From: Dermacentor variabilis
Lineage: Eukaryota; Arthropoda; Arachnida; Ixodida; Ixodidae
DNA: 64,000 bases
Direction of reading: 5' to 3'
Assembly: GCF_050947875.1 (NCBI RefSeq)
Contig: NC_134570.1
Coordinates: 202,877,750 to 202,941,749 of the forward strand
This document shows positions 13,001 to 24,310 of the stretch, piece after piece (the stretch's first letter is position 1; the number at the start of each line of letters is the position of its first letter). The notes under the pieces are model-generated. The model did no database searches, was not told the origin of the DNA, and saw nothing but the letters and a program-made list of their open reading frames with translations. The position numbers were made by a program, and so were the translations under genes.

Positions 13001-14600
13001 TTTTTAAATGAAACGTTATTTGCCTATGAACATGCGCATAACAGAGCATTTTGCATGTTGATTTAACATTTGCAGCATGACCACTTTGTCAAGACGTGTT
13101 TCTTTCTTTTTGTTATATTGTTAAGCAATTCTTATGGTCTGTTGGGCACATTGCTTTCATGTAACCATGATGTTGGCCTCAAATTCATTAACTGCTTCAC
13201 TGCCATCAGTCGGAAAAAACAGAACTTCTTGTTGTAAAGCAGCAAACATTTCAGGTACACATGTACATTTTAAATTGTTCTACATATGTGGCATTAAGTA
13301 TCGGCGAATGCCAGAAAATACATGTACATCGTACGTCACATATGTACATGAACAGCGTAAGTCACAGTTGTCTAGAGTGTTGAATTGGCCGCTGTGTTTC
13401 GCAAAAACAAAAATGAAAGGTTGGCGCCGCTATTACACCACGCATGGTTATGCCACAAGCTAGATTCATTCGTTATAGGACCAGCATGTGGAACCTAGCA
13501 AGTACCACAAGGTAGCAGATTCGGACACTCGCAAAGTCCACATCTGGCCACTCGACTACGACAAGTGTGACTCAGACTGTACGACTCTACCTTGAATCAT
13601 AAAATAGAATTGGAGATTTGCACTTCTGACATGCACTTTAGACCCGCTACAGAAACACTGCGAATGGTCAACAATTTTTCGCAGAGGTCACCAATCAAAG
13701 AAGGTGACATTAAACAATAGAGAAAGGCTACAATTCAGGCTAGTTATTCAGTATTGCTGCGATCTAAATGGCAATAGAAAGACAAAAATGGATATAACAA
13801 CGACAACACATGGCGCTGTGTGTTGTCGTGTCTATGTCTGCTCTTTTCTTTCTAGCGCTACTTAGGCTCCTTGGATAAACAGTAGGCTTGCGACACATCA
13901 TATTGTTCACATACAAAAATTAAACTTCTGACAGTATCAGGGATTATAAACAAGTTTCATCTGTAAGAATGGATTTTGCTGCTTTTGCTGCCAGTGAGCT
14001 GTGCTATAGATTCATCAAAAGAAGCACTCAATAAGCACCGTTCGATGAACATAATGGCTAGAGAGCGCAGCTTCCTGAGGTTGGAGCACAAGCAACTCTT
14101 AATCAAGAAAAGCTTAGAAAATGAGTGTTTGTTCTCACAGTTTCATACTAGAATCAAATATTTCAAGGAGGCAGCGAGGGGTATTATCAGGCGTAGGTGC
14201 GCGACCTCAGCAGAAAGTGTCGAGAGATGATCATCTCTGTACATTGTGAATATTTTGTTGGCCTGGTTGGCGAGTTCCGCGCTCTACTCAGATACTAAAC
14301 TTTTTATACATAAGCAAGCGAGAGCCGACATAGGCATCTAAAGGATTTGGCGAGGCAACAGTCTTGGAAGGTCTAAACCAGGCTTCTGAAGCAACACTGT
14401 ATGATCTTTCAAACCACTCATAACCTTGTTTCACAGAATTATCGTGCAAGAAGTTTTCAGCTTTGGCAGTTTTTTTTTTTTGTATTGACTGTACCTCGAT
14501 GCGGGTTCCTGCCAGTTCTTCCCTCTTGAGCCTGATTATAAAGACAATGTTTCATGCGTCAGAAATTCAGAACGATTCCTTTGCGAGAGTCAATGTAGAA
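10017..14600. other. No recognisable gene
   Basis: AT-rich sequence with no supported coding region. A GC-richer patch at 10740-10990 and a small hairpin around 13797-13833 (ACGACAACACATGGCG, then its near complement) are the only local features. The open stretches are short and show no family signature. Confidence 0.5.
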
Positions 14601-14601
14601 A

Positions 14602-15050
14602 TTACCTTTTATTGGACAAACTTTTCAGAAAACAAGGGTTTCTATGTTGTTTAAAGCTGTTCGTAAAGTAGCTCCACACATTTGGCGACGCGAAAGAGAA
14701 CACGTACAACTTCTGACATAGAGTAAAAGGTCTGACTGCTTCGACACAACAACCTGCAGTGCAAGCGCCTACCAGGTTTAAAGAGTGATCGCAGCATCGT
14801 CCATGCATGGCCAGTGAATTGTTTATGTGCGCCTGCAGGCCCTTGTATTTCCCTGTCATGTTTATACTATAGTAAGCTCTAGCCATGTTGTTGCCGTTGT
14901 CGTAGGACTGGCCTCGGCAGCTATTGATTGAACTGTTGTTATCCTGAAGAAGAAAACGCACGGTTTGTACCAGAAGTTTCCCAGGGTGAAATTGGTAGAA
15001 ACACACTGAATCTTTTGTGATGCCACCATGTAGCCTGCAGTGAAGGTGAA
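14602..15050 (-). pseudogene. hAT-type (ZMYM1-like) transposase remnant
   Basis: The minus-strand reading FLLQDNNSSINSCRGQSYDN, then KYKGLQAHINNSLA, then CCDHSLNLVGAC matches the central region of hAT transposases related to ZMYM1 and similar domesticated proteins. There, CRGQSYDNASNM and a C-x-HSLNLVG block are conserved. About 134 codons are open. The N-terminal zinc finger and the C-terminal dimerisation region are absent. An extra stretch (ARAYYSINM) interrupts the alignment after GNNM. No terminal repeats were found around it. Confidence 0.75.
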
Positions 15051-15059
15051 TGGAAAGCT

Positions 15060-15480
15060 AGTCATAATGAGAGACGTATGGCATGGAAATGACGAGGCAG
15101 CAATGTTCAGCTTCCGGCACTTTCGCAATGATCCACCGCCTTGCATTCATTATCTTCCATTATGTCGATAAACCCATCACAGTTCAACTTGTGAATATAA
15201 GGTGCATGAATTACGTCATTGTCACAGTCCAAATAAAATACAGAAGAAAGGCGCGCTAGGTGTTTTTTTAAAGGAGGAGGAGTTGAACCGTCGTCTCTCA
15301 CGCGGGAGCAGGCAAGAGAGAAAGATCCCTTGCATACTGGTCAAGCAAAGGAAGAATAGCTCTGTACAAGAAGAGCTGGTCACCTCCTCGTATTACACAT
15401 TCTTCGTTTCTATTCCAGCTACTAGTATACCGTTTTAAATAATGCTTGCGTTAGAATACTTCCAGGAACACATTTTATAA
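15060..15480. other. No recognisable gene
   Basis: Short sequence between the hAT remnant and the LINE-1 tail, with no motif recognised. Confidence 0.4.
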
Positions 15481-15488
15481 CTTTTATA

Positions 15489-16260
15489 GTGCGGCTAGTA
15501 ATTTACACAAGCCTCTGCCCAAAGGTCCTTTTAAATTCCTGTGGGGCCCATCAAGGGATTGTTTTTTATGCGCCGTTTCAGTGGAAACCTCGCATTGACA
15601 AGCTTTACGAAACCCTGAGCAAGGCTTGTTATATCCTGCTGAAGTGCGGAAATTGTTTTGATGCAGAAACCCGTTTCAGCTTGTTCCATAGCCATGTATC
15701 CTGCTGTGTTACATCTTGGGGCCATTTATACATTAAACCAGTTGTAAAACTTTAGAAGTGGCTGTCCGCGTTATGACTTCCTCACATTACAATGCTAACA
15801 CAACGCCGCTCTGTCAACAAATCAACATTTTACTATTTCCCTCATTACTAGATTTACAACTCTTATAATTGTTAAACATCGCATCGTTGCCGACTACCCA
15901 CTCTCTGCGACCAACTTTACCGAATTGAGATGCTCTACATGCTGTGAACAAAAAGAAATTTTCTGGTTCCAAAGGCCCGTGATGGGTACGCTAAATGGAA
16001 TACTTCAAGTGTTGGAGTATTCAAGAAGAACATTCTGCCCACAGAAGTCAAACACGTAGCCAATTTTCAGAGATAATTAAAACTCTATTTTCATGATCTT
16101 CTTTCCTATATTTACTATTGCATTCACCGCTTCCTTGTTCTTTTTCCTGGTGCATTATTCTTCACCTGTGTGTGTTCAATGACACTGCATTTTGAATGTT
16201 GTTCGTATTGTATTCTCGTCTTCGTCTTATGAAAAAATGCTTATTGGTAATTTGGTTAAG
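15489..16260 (+). mobile_element. LINE-1: decayed 3' end of a CR1/Jockey-type retrotransposon
   Basis: The start encodes the post-palm region of a non-LTR RT: QWKPRIDKLYETLSKACYIL, then FSLFHSHVSCCVTSWGHLYI. After a stop, the C-terminal tail remains readable across frames (NFLVPKARDGYAKWN, then ILPTEVKHVANFQR). The polymerase core lies upstream and is missing, so this is a 5'-truncated copy. The 3' edge is uncertain. The exact clade is not assigned. Confidence 0.72.
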
Positions 16261-17673
16261 TACATGTGCCTATGCTATCTCATTTGCTTTGCTTCCTCTG
16301 CATAGTTTTGTCATGGATCACAACAAACCTCGTGCGTGGGATCCATAGGCAATTGTTCCCATATTTTAGTCTGTACTGTACGTAACCAACAAATTTCACT
16401 TTAAGGAAACATTTTTCTCATAGGGCCTCCTGGCAGTCAGGGGCCTGGATATTCAGCCCCCTTGACCCATAAGTTAATCTGGCCCCGATAGTTACTACTA
16501 TCACGACTGGAAGTTTTGGCTAGCCATCCCTTTTATCAGTTTGGCATTGATATAAAGAGCATAACCCTAAAATTCATCGCATGCATTAAATCAGAGCATG
16601 CGAATAACTTGTGTTCTCAAGAATTTAAACATTGCTTGGGGTTTGCTGGAATGAAAGCAGTCTAGGGAACTTAATCTAAAGCTCTACTTTGCTGACTATA
16701 GCACTTATCATGGATGCGAAATGGCTCTTGTGACAGAAAGCCGGTGCGCACGTTGAAGAAGTACAAAGGTGCTGATCAAAGCTTTTATAGGTGTATTGTG
16801 GAAAAACGTCTTTGCAAATAAATCATCATACTTTGGTGGTGAAGCAGCGCACTGTCGAGGAGAAGGCGAAGACGCACAAGAATACACGACACTGACTTTC
16901 TTATTCCCACAATGATCAGTTGTGTAATACTTGTGTAATACTTGTGCGCAGGAGCAATAACGCATCTCTGAATTACAGATGTCATATCGCATCCGCCCTA
17001 TGCAACCTTGCCACATGAAATAGGAAGCTCATTGACATAATAAATTATTGATTGTGCAAACGTCTTATGCTGTTTTTGTTGCCTTGACTCTCAAGAGTAC
17101 TTGCATAATGTGGAAAAGAGCACCTTATGTATATATCCCTACACAGCTATTCTTTTTCCGTGATCAGGGCAGGCTTTCGTGTCAGTGTATGAATTGAAGT
17201 TCTTCAGGAGCAAATATTCGACAGGTACTTGCATGTGAACAAGCCTATGCAGCATTTCAAAGGCAAGCACGTTGATGAAAGTATCTTTCAGCCATATTGA
17301 CAACAAAACTTTCCAATAAACTTTTCTTGTGCAAAAGCCGGCCACAGATCTCTTGATATAGCAAATTTATTTGTTATGCTACAAGTCTGTGCTATTTACG
17401 TTGCAAAAAGTTATTTTACATGTCTCTACAAAACGTAGGTCTTCTATTAGTTTTCTTTTTGCAACAATTTATCCCGCATTTTCGAAAGCTCTTTCTACAG
17501 CAGCTCTAAAGTAGTTGATAGCCTATTCATGTAATACTTTCAAATATCACAATTAGTAGATTTTCATTTGAAGCTTATACTCTGTCCCCAATAGTTAGCT
17601 CTCTTTTTGCAGTAGTTGGGTAAGATGTGATACCTAAATATATGAAAATAATTATCTCTACTACAAGTATATA
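16261..17673. other. No recognisable gene
   Basis: AT-rich sequence. The first 200 bases may still be LINE-1 3' untranslated sequence. Nothing else is recognised. Confidence 0.4.
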
Positions 17674-18251
17674 CGTCGTTCTATGACTGTTCAATATTTG
17701 AGACTTTCCATTTTTATTCATTTCGTCTTTCCAAAAACTAATATTCGCCCACCTCTATTTCTTATAAAATGCACAAAGATGTACGCAAGCCATAGTTGAC
17801 CTTCCTGAATCCTTACTTTACTGCCTATAATAGTGTTAAAAAGCAGCTTTTCAGGGGGAACTTGTTTGTGTTGTTTTGTGTACTCTGTTGTTCTGCTATA
17901 TGTATTGTGCATTGATAATTATATCACAGATAGATTTACGACCCCTCAATGGGACAGACATTTATTTGATGCACATGAACTTGCTCCCTGTTCAGCTGGC
18001 TTCCAAGATTATGCTGAGTGCAGCCAACCTAAAGTATCTCTGGAGGCATGCCTACGATGTGGTCTGTGGGTACTTGTGCAGTGCTACTGTGAAGCTAGTT
18101 ATTGCTTTCACAGTAATGCAACTAAGGTTATAGCTTAATTATTACAAGAAAAAAACAGCATCAGTCAAGTTGTAAGGGTCACGAAAATGATTTGTGCAAG
18201 TCACCAAATATACAAACACAATATAATAAGACTACATACCATGTGCTAGTT
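17674..18251 (+). repeat. Dispersed repeat, copy B
   Basis: Aligns with 1-576 in the same orientation, from CGTCG at the start to CCATGTGCTAGTT at the end. Homology between the copies stops exactly where mariner sequence begins in copy B, at 18252. Whether the repeat itself ends here cannot be told from two copies. Confidence 0.78.
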
Positions 18252-18778
18252 GCTGCTGATCGATTTCATGGAACGTGGGACAACAATCAACTCAGACAGT
18301 TATTGTGCAATACTAAGAAAACTCAGGCGAGCTATCCAGAACCACCGGCGAGGACGACCGACAGCCGGTGTAACGCTGCTTCACGACAACGCCCGACCTC
18401 ACGTCTCCCGTCAAACGGAGGAACTTTTCACAAGCTTTGGGTGGACTGTCCTGCCACATCCACTGTACAGTCCAGACCTCGCGCCTAGTGATTATCACTT
18501 GTTCCCAAAGTTAAAGATAATTTGAGTGGCCAACGCTTCCGGAGCGACGATGAGGTCAAAGAAGAGGGGAAACGCTTCCGCAATGGGTTGGTGGCGGTGT
18601 TCTACAACATTGGGATAGAGAAATTGGAGCACCGTCTACAAAAATATGTAAACAAGATGGCGATTATGTAGGAAAATGTACCAAGGCTTCATCTTTCCAA
18701 TGATGTAAATTTCTATGAGAATAAACAATGCTGTCTATTTTAAAATTGATGGGAACCTTATTTCTGGATCAACCCTCG
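18252..18778 (+). mobile_element. 5'-truncated mariner DNA transposon
   Basis: The transposase C-terminal half is readable: an ILRKLRRAIQNHRRGRP-like stretch, then LLHDNARPHVS and PHPLYSPDLAPSDYHLFPKL. The aspartates of HDNARPH and APSDYH are 34 residues apart, the D,D34D signature of mariner; the first catalytic aspartate is missing. A one-base frameshift near 18515 moves the frame to DNLSGQRF, and another near 18655 precedes GDYVGK. The element ends in a TIR-like GGATCAACCCTCG followed by TA at 18779. It starts abruptly against the dispersed repeat with no 5' TIR, so it was truncated or partly deleted. Confidence 0.85.
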
Positions 18779-18789
18779 TAGTTTGGTTG

Positions 18790-19053
18790 ACTTGATCAAC
18801 GAAAGGGAGGGGGGGCTCTCACTAAACGCGTCAATAAAATACGAAGAGTGTGTCTGTACGAACAAAATTACTTTCTGAAACCTAACGAAACTCTATAGAA
18901 ACGCAAGCGCCTGTCATAGGAATGACGCCTCCATACAAAAAAAGCGATTCCGAATTTTGCAGTTCTGTGTCTTATCTGCTTATGACAAAAACACGTAGGT
19001 TTTCTTTGTCTTGAAGCTTACCCTCAGGCTGACATACAGGAATGATTACTTAC
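18790..19053. other. FASN intron or flank, nothing recognised
   Basis: Sequence downstream of the KR exon donor (minus strand). It contains a short G-rich run near 18806-18817. No feature is supported. Confidence 0.5.
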
Positions 19054-19407
19054 CACAGCTAGGATGAATATGCCTCCTACGGGTCCCATAGCTGTAGCTT
19101 CTTCGATAATTTTTCGGGCACCGTCTTCCTCGGAGGCGTCGATCTTGCTCACAATGACCTTGGCGCCAGCCTCTTGCCACCGATGCAGACAAAGTCGCTG
19201 GTACCCTGTACGCACTCCTGACCGGCTGGTGAGGAGAAGCTTCCGACATCCGCGGTTCACCATCCACTCGGCCAGCTCTAGGCCGAAACCGCCCAGGCCA
19301 CCAGTGATGACGTACGACTTGTGTCCGTAGAACCAGGTGCGTGTGGTGGCCTCGACGATAAGCGGCCTGGGCACTTCATTTTTCTGAAGGGTTTTCTCCG
19401 GTTGAAT
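19054..19407 (-). CDS. FASN: Fatty acid synthase exon: start of ketoreductase domain
   Basis: The exon has 118 codons, with phase 0 at both ends. It encodes the post-ER linker (IQPEKTLQK) and the N-terminal part of the KR domain, including the NADPH-binding glycine motif ITGGLGGFGLELAEW, then LLLTSRSGVRTGYQ and ATAMGPVGGIF. The order ER then KR is the order in animal FASN. The acceptor CACACAG at 19408 was preferred over an AG a little upstream, because the joined linker then matches the family (LE followed by IQPE). An in-frame TAA lies just above it. The pyrimidine tract is weak. The donor is GTAAGTAATC below 19054. The KR catalytic residues, ACP and TE must lie in exons further left; none is recognisable in 1-19053, so the next intron is also long, or a small exon was missed. 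Confidence 0.92.
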
Positions 19408-20255
19408 CTGTGTGCATTTGACGCTTTCCTTAATTTAAATTGTCGAAGCTGGAGGAAGCCGTAAGGGTAAGCTCGGATCTCTTTTAAGAAAAGAGCCATG
19501 AAGTACACACATCATAAACCGTACGAAAACTATTGCTTCTAATGCAGCACATTATGAGAAGCGAATAATATTAAAGTGTCCCCGATGGAGCAAGTACCTA
19601 CTGTGACTTGTACGTTATGCATGTGCACGCATCCTACTTCTTAATAAAGGAGTGTTTTTAGCTCTTACAAATAACAATGCAATTATCCTACGAAGCATAC
19701 CGAAGCTCACGCAAGTAATGGTGGTTTTATTGCGACACTATGTGAACAAACTTCGTCTTGTGGAATGTCCACCTGGTGTTGAGGACGACTTCATATATTG
19801 AAATATTCTAAGTTTGATATTCATAGTAGCGTGAACATCATCTCCTGACGCCATAGCCCAACTCATTGCCTTAAAGTAATACCAGGATGCCTAAAAAATA
19901 TTAGTTGGCCCTCTATGATGGTAATATGGCGCCTGCAGTTATGCGAGGGCTAAATTACGCTTACCTCCGACACAATCTTATTAGAGCCAACAATATAGTG
20001 TGTGGCAGGAGTTATCATGATAACTAACTTGTAGCGCGACAATTTATGTCTCAAGTGCATTTTAATAACACTGGTGTTACCTCCTGGCCTTATAAAAATA
20101 ACGGTAACATGCAAGCCCGCGCAGATTTCCCTCGTAGCAAGGAGCGCCTGTTAGGGGTGCCGCTTTTTAATGAACAAGAAAATGCATTTCAATAAAATTT
20201 GCACTATATTAGAGAAAATATTAAGATATCTTGGCTGAACAAAAACTCCACTCAC
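19408..20255 (-). other. FASN intron (848 bp)
   Basis: This intron lies between the ER and KR exons, with GTGAGT at the 5' end and CAG at the 3' end on the minus strand. I recognise no transposon, RNA gene or coding stretch in it. It contrasts with the neighbouring 36.8-kb intron. Confidence 0.8.
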
Positions 20256-20611
20256 CTCGAGCACAATTTTGCCTATTTGTCTTTCTGAAGCCATAAATCG
20301 GAAGGCCTCCTCCGCTTGGTCATGTGGGAACACGACGGCATCAAGTGGCCTCACGACACCCGATGCGATGCCACCGCTGATGAGTTCTGCGACACGATGC
20401 CTTTCTTCAACTGCAATGGCATCATCGCCGTTTAGAAGTTCCACCAAGACCCCGTGGAAAGTGACACCTTTCAGGAACACAGACATATTTAATGAGGAGC
20501 CATTAGACATGTCGACTTTTCCAATCTCCAGGAAGCGGCCGTGTGTTGCGAGGCAGCGAACACTGGCCTGGAGCTTGTCTTCTGCCAGTGAGTTGAGCAC
20601 AAGGTCCACAC
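20256..20611 (-). CDS. FASN: Fatty acid synthase exon: C-terminal half of enoyl reductase domain
   Basis: This exon has 2 bases plus 118 codons. It opens with VDLVLNSLAEDKLQASVRCL and contains THGRFLEIGK, FLKGVTFHGV, GVVRPL and IGKIVLE, all hallmarks of the ER domain of animal type I FASN. It completes the NADPH-dependent enoyl reductase fold begun by the exons at 59.5 and 57.5 kb. The acceptor is TCTTTTCACCAG just above 20611; the donor is GTGAGT just below 20256. It ends in phase 0. No stops or frameshifts are seen, in contrast to every neighbouring transposon gene. It is the first exon after the 36.8-kb intron and lies 848 bp upstream of the KR exon. Confidence 0.93.
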
Positions 20612-22016
20612 CTGGTGAAAAGATGGGGCATAGGGTACGGCCCAGTGGTTACCACGACATGAAATTTTAAACGATGTTGTGCACCTCGTGACCGAATCGA
20701 AACACTCAGCGATTCCTTGAGATCTGACTGCATTTGCTGTCGCATCATTAATTCCGCCAGAAACATAAGTTATCCCCGGTTAGTGAACATGCTACAATCC
20801 TATGCGAAATCCCCCACCATAATGCGACGAACGTTGGCATGGCGATAACTAGAATACACTCCCCGGTAAATTGTTTCATGACCCCCAAGATGCAGCACAG
20901 CAATACAGGAAAACGGAGAGAACGCGCATTCCGTAGGCGCATCGTTGCATATGTGCGCACGTTTGGGCACTTTTCGTGCACCTCAACAGGGTGCCGACGA
21001 ATACGCGGGAAAAGTACAAAGACTACTGCATGCGGACATCAATGGCACGACAACTACGATGACACAAGAAAAACCACAACAACAATGCTGACCGGCTGAA
21101 AGTAGTGCTCGCTGGCAACATCTCCTGACTCAATATCTTCATTTTTTGCTAGAACAAACAGCGGTATCCTTCCCGGCCATAGGAAATTACGTAATCCAGA
21201 TTACTCTGTCGCATCCCACAATTGAATGTTCATTTGCGTACGGCACTTATAATCTCCCGTGTATGTGATAATTGTAAGGAAATTGAATGAACAGACTGCT
21301 TCATTTCATCCTTCCGATGATATCCAAACCCGAGAAGAATATTGCTGTAAGCTCCACTCTGAAAGATTCGATTAAGATACGGTAGTCCAATAATGCTATC
21401 ATTGGCGACCTCGACACTAGGCTATGGTCAAGGTAATTGAATGCTTCTTGCGCAGCGTTTCTTTATTTTCAGAAAGCAAGCGATTACCCTGTTAGTGATT
21501 CTACCTATAATCTACCTATACGGTCGTCAATAATTTCCCTTAATTGTTTCTTCGAATCCCTTATTAACATTTTCTTCATTATCTCATTGATTATAACCTC
21601 TTCTAAACTTTCCTCAGCCAGTCTGATTACTAGCTCTCCTATTATTCTCGTTAGAGGGGTTGTTGTTCCCTTTAATCGTTTTTCTCCTCGTTACACAATA
21701 GTTTTCTTAAGCTGCAGTGTAAGGCAGAGCAAAGTGAGACAACCTGCAAAACACGACATTTTGACTTTGCTGCAATCTATACCTAAAACAAAAATGTACA
21801 TTTTTGTTGTTACGCTGTGTTTCATCGATAGGTGGCAGCAGTTATCCATTCCCTTTGATGAAAAGTTCGCAATTGTGCGAAGAGTATAGGAAAAAACGCG
21901 TGGTTGTTGTCAGTGCATGGCTCGTAACCCGCCAGTAAAGGGTGAAATTCTGCACGCTGAAATTTTCGGAGCCATGTATGAAGGTACTCCTGCGGGAGTG
22001 CAGCAACGTAAGCATA
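20612..22016. other. Intronic sequence without a recognised gene
   Basis: FASN intron next to the ER exon. On the minus strand a lysine- and glutamate-rich open stretch of about 60 codons ends at 21505. It has no methionine start and no family match that I recognise, so it is not annotated as a gene. Confidence 0.5.
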
Positions 22017-22685
22017 TACAGGGTGTTTCAGCGAACACACAAAATTTTTTAAAGGTTACATGCGGCAAATATCACAGATCTAGTTTTTGAGCCGGTCTAT
22101 TCTAAGCGGCGGACACTACTTGCGCAAAAAAAATGAAATGCAACATCGACGAATTAACAAGAATGCACTAATTAACTTTTTAGGTAGTTATCTTATGACC
22201 CATATTGCAATTTACAAATTATAGCAGTTGACTTCGCAAGGCGGATCCCCTTGGAACGAATTCTCAGGACGACGCCTGTTTCGATAAATTCCAAAACTTT
22301 ACGGAGAAATGCTTTGGTGTTCCTCTTCCCTGTGTGTTTCAGTGCATGAAACAACGTTTTGTTAAGAAATTAACTGTAACGCCAATGCACTCCTCCGCAA
22401 AGTTCTCGAATTTATACCTCAAAACTGTTGTCAACTTGAAAATTTGTTCCAAATGGATCCTTGTGAACTCCACGGCTAGAATTTGTAAATTGCATTATGG
22501 GCCATAATGTAATTAGCTAAAATTTAAGTAGTGAATTTTTATTAATTAGTTGATTTTGCATCTCAATTGTTTGTGCAAGTATTGTCCACCGCTTCGAGTG
22601 GACCAGCTCATCAACTATAATTGTGATATCTGCCGCAGGAAACTCTTAAAAGTTTTTTTTACAGTGTCCGCTGAAACACCCTGTA
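22017..22685. mobile_element. Foldback (near-palindromic) DNA element, 669 bp
   Basis: The left end is TACAGGGTGTTTCAGCGAAC; the right end is the inverse, GCTGAAACACCCTGTA. The inverted homology is not limited to the ends. Reading inward from both sides gives parallel blocks (GCGGCAAATATCACA with GCGGCAGATATCACA; GCAATTTACAAATT on both arms) for roughly 300 bases per arm, leaving a short centre near 22345. There is no coding capacity. It sits at TA (22015-22016 and 22686-22687). This fits a foldback-type non-autonomous DNA transposon; the superfamily is not assigned. Confidence 0.82.
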
Positions 22686-22689
22686 TATC

Positions 22690-23100
22690 GTTGCTTTGTA
22701 CCACTACCTACATGCTGCCAAGAATTTAGTTCTGTAAGTGTACTGGGTTAAAGGTCGAATTTCTTAAAATTCCGGCATTCAAAGGGGCAAAATGCGACGT
22801 AGACGTTGAATCAGCATAAATAGTTTCTTACTCGGCGAATGATATATTTGCGCAGAATATATATTCCCGATCTTCTTATTTTTGTATGGTGCGAAGCTAT
22901 AAGAGAAAATCATCTAGAACTTCTTGGGATGAAAACAGGAGGAAAGACGCACAGTTCTATATATAGGCATGCTGCAATGAAGTTTGGCTGCACATGTCCC
23001 GCCACCAAGCAGTCGCGGTGAGCAACCGCGAGCAGGCTCTCACCGCCATTTCACCAATGTCCCTACTGCTCTCAGGCCTGCCCGAACGCCCCCATTTCCA
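22690..23100. other. No recognisable gene
   Basis: Intronic spacer between the foldback element and the THAP-like fragment. Confidence 0.4.
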
Positions 23101-23108
23101 AGTTAGTA

Positions 23109-23243
23109 ATGGATTCACCGCGGTATCTCGGCAGCTCCACCGTGAAAAGTGTGATTAAAAAGAACAAGCTCAGAGAGTGCTGCGTTACGGATTGTCACAA
23201 CCGCGAGGGCGATGTCGGCATCACCTTCCCTTCAAAACCGTGA
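23109..23243 (+). pseudogene. THAP-like zinc-finger N-terminal fragment
   Basis: An ATG-started reading of 44 codons contains KLRECCVTDCHNREGDVGIT followed by FPSKP and a stop. The CCV-x2-C-x-N pattern followed by a phenylalanine-proline block resembles the first quarter of a THAP domain, a C2CH DNA-binding finger found in P-element-type transposases and host regulators. The second zinc-ligand pair and AVPTIF box are missing. It may be a transposon remnant or chance similarity. It is antisense to FASN. Confidence 0.4.
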
Positions 23244-23244
23244 G

Positions 23245-24050
23245 AAGCAACCCGGCGGCTATAGTGCATCGTCGCGGTTCGTGTCGTTCTTGCGAATTTC
23301 TGATAAACGAACTAAGACGTAAGAGCAAAATGAATAAAAATAATAACTAAGAAGAAACCAGGAGCGGCACCGTGAAAACGCACCATAAAGTGGCAGCTGC
23401 ATAAAAGCGCGTGAACTGATTCGCATTGTTGTAATTTTTTAGGTAGTTGTTTAGCTCGTCCAAAACAAACGCGCAGTGGTTGTTACGTGTCGAATCTAGC
23501 TTCGCAAGCGCTCCTTGCTGGAGATTTGTACGCACTGTGCTTCTTGTTGTGCATCAATAAGCCCACGTGTAGCTTTTTTCTGCGCGAAGGTCAAGACGCG
23601 ACTGCTGGAACTGGGTTCATTCACGCCGATGTTTCCACACGCTTAGAACAACGGAACTAAGGTTAGTGTGCACAGCAGCACACGTCGATTAGGAGCAAGT
23701 TAGCATTTCTCTCTCGCGCGCTAGCACACATTTCTTCAGTCTTCACATTGTTTAGTCTCAGCTGATTGCTCTCTATTATGTTTCGTCCGTGATGACCTCT
23801 CACATTCGAGCCCGTACGACAATACCCGAATACGCTCGAGGCACTGTAACAACGGAGAAAAGCACTTACCTGCCAATTCGCTAAAACCTCTACAATTGTG
23901 AGGTGCAGGACACGCTCCAAATAATCAAGCTACGAATGACAGTTGAAAAAAGTCTACGGGCGTATTCGGCCACAGAATTGGCATACAATAAAGACTTGTT
24001 AACTTACTCTGAGTTCGACGTCGTGAGCACGCTTTCTTTGTTGTGACAAA
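23245..24050. other. No recognisable gene
   Basis: Intronic sequence with no identified coding region or repeat end. Confidence 0.4.
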
Positions 24051-24059
24051 CACTTCGCG

Positions 24060-24302
24060 ACCTACGGTGGTCCCTATGGTGTTGGGCTGCTAAGCACGAT
24101 GTCGCTGGATCATATCCCGGCCACGGAGGCCGCATTTCGATGGGGGCGAAATACGAAAACATGCGTATACTTATGTTTATGTGCACGTTAAACAAACCCA
24201 GGTTGTCCATATTATACCGGAGTCCCCGACAACGGCGTGCTGCATAATAAGATCTTGGTTCTGGAACATAAAACCCCATAATTTTTATAAATTTAATTTA
24301 AG
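24060..24302 (+). mobile_element. Tick tRNA-derived SINE (Ruka-like), copy 1
   Basis: It shares a core with the copies at 26054 and 30725: GGCCGCATTTCGATGGGGGC, then GTGCACGTTAAA, then CCCAGG, then CCCCATAATT near the end. A box-B-like GGATCATATCCCGG lies near 24107. A direct repeat CACTTCGC flanks it at 24051-24058 and 24303-24310. The resemblance to the Ruka SINE of ixodid ticks is from memory. Confidence 0.8.
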
Positions 24303-24310
24303 CACTTCGC

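Noticed and set aside
13797..13833. Short hairpin as a microRNA or regulatory RNA
   Set aside because: The stem is short and imperfect, with no supporting conserved arm or context.
21437..21889. 150-codon plus-strand open frame
   Set aside because: Low-complexity serine, isoleucine and leucine composition, antisense to an AT-rich lysine- and glutamate-rich stretch. No motif and no splice context.
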